Source of the DNA: Deltaproteobacteria bacterium Ga0077550
Lineage (GTDB): Bacteria > Myxococcota_A > Polyangia > Nannocystales > Nannocystaceae
Direction of reading: 5' to 3'
DNA: 64,000 nt
NCBI GenBank assembly: GCA_001464385.1
Contig: LNFB01000163.1
Span: 41,768-105,767 of the forward strand
Made by a program: the position numbers and the translations under genes
The notes under the pieces: generated by a model
The model's input: the letters and a program-made list of their open reading frames with translations, nothing else
What the model was told of the DNA's origin: nothing
Database searches by the model: none
Shown here: positions 1-10,178 of the stretch, piece after piece
Position numbering within the stretch: the stretch's first letter is position 1
Layout: every line of letters starts with the position of its first letter

Positions 1-114
1 CGCGGCCCCACACCGGTCGGCGTACGCGGAGCACCCGCGTTCGCAGCAGCTCGCCGAGGTCCGCGGGGACCAGCGCGCCCATCGTCGAGCTGCCGTCGTC
101 CCCTGGCACGTGGG

Positions 115-118
<4 letters not shown>
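1..118 (-). CDS. DUF58 family protein, N-terminal fragment
   Basis: Only the first 39 codons are in the window; the gene runs off the left edge. A GTG at 118 overlaps the stop of the moxR gene by four bases (GTGA), and an in-frame ATG at 82 is an alternative start. The visible residues include the arginine/leucine-rich stretch ELLRTRVLRVRRPVWGR, which resembles the start of DUF58 proteins (membrane-associated proteins with a von Willebrand-like domain). MoxR-DUF58 is a classic conserved gene pair, so position supports the call more than the short sequence does. Confidence 0.5.
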
Positions 119-1128
<1,010 letters not shown>

Positions 1129-1153
1129 GCGGCGTCGAGCTTTCGGGCAGGTT

Positions 1154-1190
1154 GGATATACCCGCCCCGTCCACCCGGATATACCTGCCC
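1154..1190 (+). promoter_or_regulatory. two direct repeats GGATATACCYGCCC, candidate promoter/operator
   Basis: In the 260-base divergent region between moxR and the moeB-like gene, GGATATACCCGCCC (1154-1167) and GGATATACCTGCCC (1177-1190) occur 23 bases apart, about two helical turns. TATACC resembles a -10 box, and nearly the same string (TATACCCGCCC) occurs ahead of the isocitrate dehydrogenase gene at 53389. The outer edges also form an inverted repeat (GGGCAGGT / ACCTGCCC). This could be a pair of regulator sites or overlapping promoters; nothing here identifies the regulator. Confidence 0.35.
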
Positions 1191-1388
1191 AACCCGGTCG
1201 GGGCCATGGACCGGGGTCCGGCGCCCGGCCCGCTGGGGACCCCAGGGTCCGATTGTCGCCCGATGAGCCGGGTAACTCCCCCGTCGAGGCGCGGCGTTTG
1301 ACCCGAGAGCGGCGATCAGACAAGTTTCCCGGGTCTCGGCCCGGGTTGTCGCCCAATCGAGATCATCGGTACGTCATCGGAGAATCCC

Positions 1389-2534
<1,146 letters not shown>

Positions 2535-2550
2535 CCGTGCGCGGGGCCCG

Positions 2551-2573
2551 ACCTGGGCCCGCCGGCCCCAGGT
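2551..2573 (+). terminator. hairpin after moeB-like gene
   Basis: ACCTGGG (2551-2557) and CCCAGGT (2567-2573) form a 7-bp stem that can extend inward with a bulge. It starts 17 bases after the stop codon and has no T tract. It could be a weak terminator or an mRNA-stabilising stem; the next gene starts only 15 bases later, so some readthrough is likely. Confidence 0.35.
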
Positions 2574-2587
2574 GATACAGTGCCGCC

Positions 2588-4399
2588 GTGGACTTCGAAG
2601 AGGTCGCGGCGTTCATCCGCAGTCACGAGGTTGGTCGGCGCGCGTGCGTCGAGACGCCGTTCGGTCGTCGCCTGATCTGCTACGCGGATCTCACGGCGAC
2701 CGGTCGGTACCTGCACTTCGTCGAGGGCTGGATCCGCCGGGTGCGACCGTTCTACGCCAACTCGCACACCGCGGTGTCGTCGACGGGGCGGATCATGACG
2801 TCGCTGCGCGAGAAGGCGCGGTGCCTGATCCACAAGGCCGTCAACGCGGGGCCCGACGACGAGGTCCTGTTCACCGGCGCCGGGGCGACCGGCGCGGTCA
2901 ACAAGCTCGTGGGGCTCCTGGGTCTCGTGATCTCCGAGCCGCTCGAGCGGCTGTACGGCCTGTCGAAGCACATCCCGGCCAACGAGCGCCCGGTGGTGCT
3001 CATCGGGCCCTACGAGCACCACAGCAACGAGCTGCCGTGGATCGAGTCGGTCGCGGAGGTCGTCGAGGTCGCCCTCGACGAGGCCGGGCGCGTCGACCTC
3101 ATGGACCTCGATCGCAAGCTCGCGCTCCATGCCGATCGCCCGCTCAAGATCGGCAGCTTCTCCGCGGCGTCGAACGTCACCGGCGTGCTCACCAACGTCG
3201 TCGCGGTCGCGGAAATCCTCCACCGCCACGGGGCCTACGCCTGCTTCGACTATGCCGCGGCCGGGCCGTACGTCCCGATCGACATGCACGCGGACGACCC
3301 CAAGCGTCGGCTCGACGCGATCTTCCTGTCGACGCACAAGTTCATCGGCGGGCCGCAGGCGTCGGGGGTGCTCGTCGCGAATCGTGCGTTGTTCCGCTCG
3401 CGCGTGCCGGCGACGCCCGGGGGTGGCACCGTCGACTACGTCTCCGGAGCGTCGCGCGACGCGATCGACTACACCCACAAGCTCGACGAGCGCGAGGAGG
3501 CGGGCACGCCGTCGATCCTCGGCGACGTGCGGGCCGGGACCGCGTTCCTGGTGAAGCAGATGATCGGGCCCGAGCGCATCCTCGCCCACGAGACGGAGCT
3601 CGCCGCCCGTGCGCTGGCCCGGCTCGGCCGTCACCCGCGGATCCGCCTGCTCGGTTCGATGACGCTCCCGCGGCTGGCGATCCTCTCGTTCAACGTCGAG
3701 GGCCTGCACCATGATCTCGTCAGCGTGCTGCTCGATCACCTCTTCGGCATCCAGAACCGCGCCGGCTGCTCGTGCGCGGGGCCCTATGGCCACCGCCTGC
3801 TGGGCATCGAGCGGCCGATGTCCGAGCGCTTCCGGGCGCTCATCCGCCGGGGCCTGGGTGGGGTGAAGCCCGGCTGGGTGCGCATGACGATCCCGTTCTA
3901 CGCCAACCCAGACGACCTCGAGTACCTGCTGTCCGCGGTCGAGTTCGTCGCGGATCACGGCGAGGCGTTCGTGCCGCTGTACCGGCTCGGTTGGCACGAC
4001 GGGGTGTGGCGCCACATCGATCGCCCCGCGCCGGACATCGAGCCCATCGAGCTCACCGTCGCCGCGCTCGAGGACGCCGCGCAGAGCTTCGCCGCGGGCG
4101 ATCACGAGGCGCCGATGTCCGAGGCGCACCTGTTGGCCGAGCGCCGCCGCTACGTCGACGAGGCCCACGCCGCCGTCGCGCAGCTCCACGCGCGGTACGG
4201 CGACGCGCCGCCGAAGTGGAACCCACCCACCGGCGACGCGGAGGTCGACGCGCTGGTGTGGTTCCGCTACGTCGAGTGCGACTCGATCGCCCCCCGCGGC
4301 ATCGACGTCGACGACGCCGACGCGCGATCGAACGCGCGCCACGGCAGCGATCGCGCGATCTCCTCGAGCGCGATCGCCAGCGCTGACCCATCGCGGTAG
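2588..4399 (+). CDS. class V aminotransferase (cysteine desulfurase-like), long form
   Basis: 603 residues starting at a GTG. The first ~400 residues match the PLP-dependent class V fold: an early segment PFYANSHTAVSS, a GAGATGAVN loop that would hold the cofactor phosphate, and the PLP-lysine motif STHKFIGGPQ. The family includes cysteine desulfurases and kynureninase-like enzymes. A typical desulfurase is ~400 residues, so the ~200-residue C-terminal extension (with WHDGVWRHIDRPAP) is unusual. A Cys pair at NRAGCSCAGPYG could act in the role of the persulfide Cys of desulfurases, but this is not shown. Position beside the rhodanese-MoeB gene suggests sulfur transfer. The last 133 bases overlap the convergent kinase gene. 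Confidence 0.75.
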   Translation: MDFEEVAAFIRSHEVGRRACVETPFGRRLICYADLTATGRYLHFVEGWIRRVRPFYANSHTAVSSTGRIMTSLREKARCLIHKAVNAGPDDEVLFTGAGATGAVNKLVGLLGLVISEPLERLYGLSKHIPANERPVVLIGPYEHHSNELPWIESVAEVVEVALDEAGRVDLMDLDRKLALHADRPLKIGSFSAASNVTGVLTNVVAVAEILHRHGAYACFDYAAAGPYVPIDMHADDPKRRLDAIFLSTHKFIGGPQASGVLVANRALFRSRVPATPGGGTVDYVSGASRDAIDYTHKLDEREEAGTPSILGDVRAGTAFLVKQMIGPERILAHETELAARALARLGRHPRIRLLGSMTLPRLAILSFNVEGLHHDLVSVLLDHLFGIQNRAGCSCAGPYGHRLLGIERPMSERFRALIRRGLGGVKPGWVRMTIPFYANPDDLEYLLSAVEFVADHGEAFVPLYRLGWHDGVWRHIDRPAPDIEPIELTVAALEDAAQSFAAGDHEAPMSEAHLLAERRRYVDEAHAAVAQLHARYGDAPPKWNPPTGDAEVDALVWFRYVECDSIAPRGIDVDDADARSNARHGSDRAISSSAIASADPSR

Positions 4400-5961
4400 C
4401 GGGCGGCGGGGTCCTTCGCCAGGCAGCGCAGGATGAGCTGCTCGAGCGCGTCGGGCAGGGCTTCGCGCCGGCGGATCGAGGGCGACGGCGCCGGTTCGTT
4501 CACCTGCTTGGCGAGCACCTGCATCGGCGTGTCGCCGCCGAAGGGCACGGTGCCGGTGGTCGCCCAGAACAGCGCCATGCCGAGGCCGTAGACGTCGGCG
4601 GGCGCGCCGGCGTCCTTGCCCTGCGCCGCCTCGGGCGAGACGTACGCCGGTGTGCCCGCGACCCACCCCGTGGTGGTGAGCTTCGAGTCGCGCAGCTCGG
4701 CCGTGCGCGCGATGCCGAAGTCGAGGACCTTGACCACGTCGCGCTCGCCGCCCAGCGTCGCGACGAAGAGGTTCTCGGGCTTCACGTCGCGGTGGACGAT
4801 GCCGCGGGCGTGGGCCTCGCCGAGGGCGCGGGCGGCCTGCAGCGCGAGGTGGACGGCGCGCGCCGGCGGCATCGGGCCCTCGCGCCGCACGACGCTCGAC
4901 ATGTCCTCACCGGTGAGCAGCTCCATCGCGTAGTACCAGAGCCCGTCGTCGGTCGCTCCGTGGTCGTAGATGCGGACGGTGTTGGGGTGCATGAGCGCCG
5001 CGGTCGTCATCACCTCGCGCTCGAACCGCTCGACCGCGACCGCGTCGGTGCCGTACTCGGGGCGGAGGATCTTGAGCGCGACGTTGCGGCGCAGCTGCTC
5101 GTGGTACGCGATCCACACCTCGCCCATCCCGCCGCGACCGATGCGGCGCTCGAGCCGGTAGCGGCCGATGCTGCGGGCGCGGAACAGCTGGCGGCGCAGG
5201 GCCCAGACGTTGTGCCCGCCGATCACCAGGAGGCCCCAGGCCCCGAGCAGCAGCATGAAGTAGAAGAACGCGACGCTGATCGCGTGGCCGTCGCGGAGCT
5301 GTGCGGCGATCTGCGCCGAGAACGGCGCGGACGCCAGGAACACGATCGGCACGACCACCACGGGGACCGCGAGCTGCACCGCGCCGACGCGCCAGTGCTC
5401 GGGCAGGACCGCGGCGCGGCCGACCATCACCAGCACGATGTACGACGCGTACGGGCTGGTGAGCCCGCCCGACAGCAGGCACATGTCGGTGAGGACCGCG
5501 GCGCAGCTCGCCGTCATGACGCCGTCGACCAGGCGGAGCGCGAGCGGGCTCGGCGACGCGGTGTGGCGCAGGTACCAGGTGCAGCCGAGCAGGGGCCCGA
5601 GGCCGATGAGCCGCAGCACCGCGTAGCTGAGCAGCGGCGCGGGCGCGACGAACGTCGACAGCACCCAGTCGACCGCGAAGAAGGCGAGCCACAGCACGCA
5701 CGCCCATGGCATGAGTCGACGCAGGCGCGAGACCGCGGCCGCGTGCTCCTGGCGCTCGAGCGCGACGTCGCGATCGGCGAGCAGGGCGCCGGCATCGCCC
5801 AGCGGCGCCGGGCCAGGTGCGCGGGGGATCTCGGCGGGATCGCCCGCGGTGTCGAGCGGTGCGGTCTCGCCGAGCACATCGAGCCGCGTCGCGTCGATGG
5901 GCTCCGCACCGCCCGCCGGGAGCACCTCCGTGCCGGAGGCCCCGTGGTAGGGCGAGGTCAT
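4267..5961 (-). CDS. membrane serine/threonine protein kinase, C-terminal kinase domain
   Basis: 564 residues from the ATG at 5961. A ~80-residue cytoplasmic start is followed by about six hydrophobic segments (~residues 80-255), then a complete Hanks-type kinase domain (~280-545): Gly loop GRGGMGEVW, catalytic [13 protein letters not shown] and the TPAYVSPE activation segment. Most bacterial kinases have the kinase first and a sensor after the membrane span; here the order is reversed, so the six-helix region may be the sensor. The longer frame to 6012 would overlap the start of the divergent exonuclease gene, so 5961 is preferred. The last 133 bases overlap the aminotransferase gene tail to tail. 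Confidence 0.85.
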   Translation of the reverse strand: MTSPYHGASGTEVLPAGGAEPIDATRLDVLGETAPLDTAGDPAEIPRAPGPAPLGDAGALLADRDVALERQEHAAAVSRLRRLMPWACVLWLAFFAVDWVLSTFVAPAPLLSYAVLRLIGLGPLLGCTWYLRHTASPSPLALRLVDGVMTASCAAVLTDMCLLSGGLTSPYASYIVLVMVGRAAVLPEHWRVGAVQLAVPVVVVPIVFLASAPFSAQIAAQLRDGHAISVAFFYFMLLLGAWGLLVIGGHNVWALRRQLFRARSIGRYRLERRIGRGGMGEVWIAYHEQLRRNVALKILRPEYGTDAVAVERFEREVMTTAALMHPNTVRIYDHGATDDGLWYYAMELLTGEDMSSVVRREGPMPPARAVHLALQAARALGEAHARGIVHRDVKPENLFVATLGGERDVVKVLDFGIARTAELRDSKLTTTGWVAGTPAYVSPEAAQGKDAGAPADVYGLGMALFWATTGTVPFGGDTPMQVLAKQVNEPAPSPSIRRREALPDALEQLILRCLAKDPAARYRDGSALAIALEEIARSLPWRAFDRASASSTSMPRGAIESHST

Positions 5962-6010
5962 CCGCAAGTCGCCCACGACGTCGGCGAGTGTACCAGCCAC
6001 ACTGGGGGGC

Positions 6011-6886
6011 ATGCGGCTGCACCTCGTCGACGGGACCTTCGAGCTGTTCCGGGCCCACTTCTCTCCGCGCCCCGCTGCCTACGGCGCCGACGGTCGACCG
6101 CTGTCGGCGTGCGTCGGGTTCGCCGCTGCGATGCTCGCGTTGCTCGACGAGGCCGAGGAACAGGCGACGCACGTCGCGGTCGCGTTCGACAACCCCATCC
6201 GATCGTTCCGCAACGATCTGTTCGACGGCTACAAGACCGAGGCCGGTGTCCCCGAGGATCTGCTGGGGCAGTTCGACGAGGCCGAGGCGGTCGCTCGCGC
6301 GCTCGGACTGGTGGTGTGGTCGATGGATCGCTGGGAGGCCGACGACGCGCTCGCGACCGCGGCCCGACGCCACCGCGACGCGGTGGACCAGGTCCGCATC
6401 CTGTCGCCCGACAAGGACCTCGGGCAGTGCCTCGTGGGGACCCGCGTGGTCCAGATCGATCGCGTGCGCCGCAAGCTGACGGACGAGGCCGCGCTGCGGG
6501 CGCGTCGCGGGGTCGGCCCCGAGAGCATCGCCGACCTGCTCGCGCTGGTGGGCGACACGGCCGACGGGATCCCCGGGGTGCCGGGCTTCGGCGAGAAGAC
6601 CGCGGGCGCGCTGCTCGGGCATTACATCCACGTCGAGGCGATCCCCGATCGCGGCGCCGACTGGGCGGTCCCGGTGCGCGGCGCCGATCGACTGTCGGGC
6701 GCGCTCGCGGGGGCGCGCGAGGCAGTTGCGCTCTACAAGCGCCTCGCGACGCTCGTGGAGGATGTGCCGCTGCCCGAGACGCTCGACGAGCTGCGCTGGC
6801 GCGGGGCCGACCGCGACGCGTGGCGATCGTGGTGCGAGGGCGCGGCCGCGCCGCAGCTCGCCGATCGACCGCGATCGTGGCGGTAG
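6011..6886 (+). CDS. 5'-3' exonuclease / flap endonuclease (PolI N-domain family)
   Basis: 291 residues. It begins MRLHLVDGTFELFRAHF, the metal-binding start typical of the 5'-3' exonuclease domain of DNA polymerase I and of stand-alone ExoIX/Xni-like proteins. Further acidic motifs follow (AFDNPIRSFRNDLFDGYK, EADDALAT, SPDKDLGQC), then a helix-hairpin-helix region GDTADGIPGVPGFGEKTA. There is no polymerase domain. It would process branched or flapped DNA in the cytoplasm. It starts 49 bases from the divergent kinase gene. Confidence 0.88.
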   Translation: MRLHLVDGTFELFRAHFSPRPAAYGADGRPLSACVGFAAAMLALLDEAEEQATHVAVAFDNPIRSFRNDLFDGYKTEAGVPEDLLGQFDEAEAVARALGLVVWSMDRWEADDALATAARRHRDAVDQVRILSPDKDLGQCLVGTRVVQIDRVRRKLTDEAALRARRGVGPESIADLLALVGDTADGIPGVPGFGEKTAGALLGHYIHVEAIPDRGADWAVPVRGADRLSGALAGAREAVALYKRLATLVEDVPLPETLDELRWRGADRDAWRSWCEGAAAPQLADRPRSWR

Positions 6887-6974
6887 GACCCGATCCGGTC
6901 CGGGCCGCAGATGGACGCTCCGCGTCTCATCCGCCGCTCAATCGCGGGGCCCATTCGTCCGATGCAGGACGCTG

Positions 6975-7853
6975 GTGGACGCCAGTCGCACGCCAGCCCG
7001 CCCGGCTGCGGAGGAAGGTCCGCGGTTTCGCCCCGCCGACGGCTCACCGCTCGAGGCGATCGGGCGGGTCGCGGCCGGCGTCGCCCACGAGATCAACACG
7101 CCGACGCAGTTCATCAGCGACGCCGGGCACTTCGCCCAGGAGGCCGTCACCGGGCTGCTCGAGCTGATCGAGCACCATCGCGCCGCGCTCGCGGCGTTCA
7201 CCAGCGGCGCCGATCCGAGTGCTGCGCTCGCCCAGCTCGACGCGTGCGCCCGGCGGATCGACGCCGAGTTCATCCGTCACGAGCTGCCCGCGGCGATCGG
7301 GAGCATCCTCGAGGGCACCTCGCGGATCGCCGAGATCGTCCGGGCGATGAAGGAGCTCACCCACCCGGGCTCCGACGTCGCGGTCGACGTCGACGTCAAT
7401 CATGTGATCGCGACGGCGGTCCGCATGACGCGGAGCGAGGTCCGCTATGTCGCCGAGACCGAGCTCGAGCTCGGTGAGCTGCCCCCGTTGCGCGGCCGCC
7501 CCGGCGAGCTCGGCAAGGTGATGGTGAACCTCATCGTCAACGCCCGCGACGCGATCGCCGAGGCGGCGCGCGCCCAACCGGGCCTCATCCGCATCCGCTC
7601 GCGCGTGGTCGACGGTGCCGTCCGGATCGACGTCGAGGACGACGGCGTGGGGATCCCGGACGCCGCGCGGGCCCGCGTGTTCGATCCGTTCTTCACCACC
7701 AAGCCGGTCGGCCTCGGCACCGGGCAGGGCCTGTCGCTGTCGAGGCGCATCGTCGAGCAGCAGTACGGCGGGAGCATCGCGATCGCGAGCGAGCCCGGCC
7801 GCGGCACCAGCATCACGATCGACCTCCCGGTCGCGGAGCAGAGCGGCCCATGA
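6975..7853 (+). CDS. cytoplasmic sensor histidine kinase
   Basis: About 292 residues from GTG 6975, chosen because the upstream frame lies in the preceding gene and spacer. An early dimerisation helix contains the phospho-acceptor motif VAAGVAHEINTPTQF (His near residue 38), a long helical linker follows, then an ATPase domain with the N box NLIVNARDAI, G1 DDGVGIP, F box FDPFFTTK and G2 GTGQGLSLS. No sensor domain or membrane helix is seen, so input may come through partners. Its stop overlaps the start of the receiver-HDOD gene (ATGA), so the pair is probably co-translated and forms a two-component system. Confidence 0.88.
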   Translation: MDASRTPARPAAEEGPRFRPADGSPLEAIGRVAAGVAHEINTPTQFISDAGHFAQEAVTGLLELIEHHRAALAAFTSGADPSAALAQLDACARRIDAEFIRHELPAAIGSILEGTSRIAEIVRAMKELTHPGSDVAVDVDVNHVIATAVRMTRSEVRYVAETELELGELPPLRGRPGELGKVMVNLIVNARDAIAEAARAQPGLIRIRSRVVDGAVRIDVEDDGVGIPDAARARVFDPFFTTKPVGLGTGQGLSLSRRIVEQQYGGSIAIASEPGRGTSITIDLPVAEQSGP

Positions 7854-9028
7854 CCATCCCCGTGCTCGTCGTGGACGGCGACCGCGAGGTCCTCGCGGGC
7901 ATGCGCCGGGCGCTGTATCGCTTCCGAGACCGCTTCGAGTGGACGTTCGCCGGCTCGGCGGAGGAGGCCCGCGCCGCGCTCGAGCACCGCGACTTCGCGG
8001 TGGCGGTGATCGACCCGTCGGTTCCCGACGTCCACGGCGGTTCGCTGCTCGACCACCTCCGCGTGCACCACAGCGCGACGGTCCGGGTCGCGTTCTCGGC
8101 GACCTGCGATGCGGGCCGCTGCGTCGACGCGCTCGCGCTGGCCCATCGCTTCGTCAGCAAGCCGTGCGCCCCGGACCAGCTCGTGGCCCACCTCGCCGAG
8201 TCGCTCGAGGCCACCGGCGGCTGCCTGCCGCGGGTCGCCGCGACGCTGCGCGCGATGGCCGAGCCCCGCGCGTTGCCCGGCGTGCATCGTCGCCTGCTCG
8301 ACGAGCTGCGCCGCCCGGAGCCGTCGTTGCGCGCGCTCGCGGACATCGTCGTCGCCGATGTCGGGGTGACCACGCGCCTGCTCAAGCTGGCGAACTCGGC
8401 GTGGTTCGCCGCGCCGCGACCGATCTCCCGCCTCGATCGCGCGATGGCCCACCTCGGCCTCGAGACGGTGCGCGCCGCGGTGCTGCTGCTCGGCGTCTCC
8501 AGCATGCTGGGGGATGACGCGCAGCTGGCCGTCGGGATCGCGGAGCACGGCCTCGAGGTCGGCGCGCTCGCGTCGAACCTCGTCACCACCGGCCCCGCAC
8601 CGGCGCTGCGCACCGCGGCGCTGCTCCACGACATCGGGCGCCTCGGCTTCGCCGGGGTCGCGCCCACCGAGTACCAGGCGATGGTCGACGGCTGCACCGA
8701 CGAGGCCTCCCTCGTCGCGGCCGAGACCGCGCGGTTCGGCGGCGACCATGCGCAGTGCGGCGGCTTTCTCCTCGGCCTATGGGGGCTCCCGCAGGAGGTC
8801 GTCGATCTCGTCAGCCGGCACCACGATCCGCTGACCGTCACGGGCCCCCACGTCGGCCCCCTCGAGGCGCTGCAGCTCGCCGAGCTCGCGCTCGCGGGCC
8901 GACTCGCCGCGTGGGTCGACGCCGCTGGCGACCCCGAGGTCCGTTCCCGCCGTGCGGCACTCGCCGCGCGGACCCAACCCCCCGAAGAGCGTCCGATCGA
9001 GGCAGCCCGGCATGCAATCCTCCACTGA
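7850..9028 (+). CDS. response regulator with HDOD output domain
   Basis: 392 residues. Residues 1-125 are a receiver domain (VLVVDGDRE acidic pocket, AVIDPS with the likely phospho-Asp, FVSKPC with the conserved Lys). Residues ~130-340 are an HDOD domain, related to HD phosphohydrolases but typically lacking the full HD metal site; the segment LLHDIGRLGFAG is visible. HDOD regulators act in signalling, motility and c-di-GMP networks. The ATG overlaps the histidine kinase stop, and the next gene overlaps this one by 17 bases, so the three form one operon. Confidence 0.85.
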   Translation: MTIPVLVVDGDREVLAGMRRALYRFRDRFEWTFAGSAEEARAALEHRDFAVAVIDPSVPDVHGGSLLDHLRVHHSATVRVAFSATCDAGRCVDALALAHRFVSKPCAPDQLVAHLAESLEATGGCLPRVAATLRAMAEPRALPGVHRRLLDELRRPEPSLRALADIVVADVGVTTRLLKLANSAWFAAPRPISRLDRAMAHLGLETVRAAVLLLGVSSMLGDDAQLAVGIAEHGLEVGALASNLVTTGPAPALRTAALLHDIGRLGFAGVAPTEYQAMVDGCTDEASLVAAETARFGGDHAQCGGFLLGLWGLPQEVVDLVSRHHDPLTVTGPHVGPLEALQLAELALAGRLAAWVDAAGDPEVRSRRAALAARTQPPEERPIEAARHAILH

Positions 9029-10169
9029 GATCCAAAAGCCGTGCGTCCTGTTCGTCGACGATGACGCGGCGGTGCTCGCGAACCTGCGGCGCGGGCTGTG
9101 GCGCGAGCCCCTGGAGGTGATCACCGCCAGCGGGCCCGAGGCTGCGCTCGTCGTGCTGCGCGAGCGCACCGTCGACGTCGTCGTGTCGGACGAGAAGATG
9201 CCGCACATGGGCGGCGCCGAGCTGCTCACGCTGGTGCGCCAGCTCTACCCGGAGACCTGCCGCATCCTCCTCAGCGGTCACGCCGATGTCGACGCCGCGC
9301 TGCGGGCGATCAACGAGGCGCGGGTGTTCCGGTTCTTGACCAAGCCGTGTCCGCCGCGCGAGATCGCCGCGTGCATCAACGATGCGCTGGCGGCCCGCGA
9401 GCAGCGGCACGCCCTCGAGCGCGCCGCCGGCGACAACCACCGCGAGTCTGCGGCGCGGACCCGCCGGCTCGCCGAGGTCCTGCCCACCGTGTGGCTCGCG
9501 ATCCAGCCGATCGTCCACGCGAGCACCGGCGAGGTCTTCGCCTACGAGACCCTCGCGCGCTGCGAGCACCCCGAGGTGAGGACCCCGCTCGCGCTGTTCG
9601 ACCTCGCCGAGGAGAGCGGCGCGGTGATCGAGGTCGAGCGCGTGCTCCGGCTGCGGATGGCCGAGCTGCTGCGGACGCTGCCGTCGGACGTGCTGCTGTT
9701 CGTCAACACCCACCCGCACTCGCTGACGGATCCCGACTTCTTCGACGATCGCAACCCGCTGGTCCCCTTCGCGAGCCGGGTCGTCCTCGAGATCATCGAG
9801 CGCGACGCGGTCGCCGGCGGCGCGACCACCACCCAGCGCATCTCGACCCTCCGCGGCCTCGGCTTCCGCGTCGCCATCGACGACCTCGGCGCCGGGTACA
9901 ACGGCCTGAACACGTTCACCGACGTGCTCCCCGACGTGGTGAAGTTCGACATGGCGCTGGTCCGCGGCGTCGAGGAGTCACCGGTGAAGGCCCGCCTCCT
10001 CAGTGCGTTGATCGACATGTGTACCGACCTCGGGATCATCACCGTGGCGGAGGGTATCGAGACCGCAGCCGAGCGCGACGCCGTGCGGGCCCTGGGCTGC
10101 GACATGCTGCAGGGCTTCTTCTTCGGCCAGCCGAAGCGCCCCACCCGCGAGCTGCGCAAGGTCGGCTGA
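9012..10169 (+). CDS. response regulator with EAL domain, predicted c-di-GMP phosphodiesterase
   Basis: 385 residues from the ATG at 9012; an earlier in-frame ATG at 8952 would overlap the previous gene by 77 bases. Residues ~10-130 are a receiver domain (CVLFVDDD, phospho-Asp in VVSDEKMP, FLTKPC). Residues ~150-385 are an EAL domain. The signature reads ETL in place of EAL (FAYETLAR), but catalytic elements are present: the Asn in VNTHPHS, LEIIERD, IDDLGAGYN, VKFDMALV, VAEGIET and the final GFFFGQP. An active phosphodiesterase is likely. Third gene of the kinase/HDOD/EAL operon. Confidence 0.87.
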   Translation: MQSSTEIQKPCVLFVDDDAAVLANLRRGLWREPLEVITASGPEAALVVLRERTVDVVVSDEKMPHMGGAELLTLVRQLYPETCRILLSGHADVDAALRAINEARVFRFLTKPCPPREIAACINDALAAREQRHALERAAGDNHRESAARTRRLAEVLPTVWLAIQPIVHASTGEVFAYETLARCEHPEVRTPLALFDLAEESGAVIEVERVLRLRMAELLRTLPSDVLLFVNTHPHSLTDPDFFDDRNPLVPFASRVVLEIIERDAVAGGATTTQRISTLRGLGFRVAIDDLGAGYNGLNTFTDVLPDVVKFDMALVRGVEESPVKARLLSALIDMCTDLGIITVAEGIETAAERDAVRALGCDMLQGFFFGQPKRPTRELRKVG

Positions 10170-10178
10170 CGATCAGGA

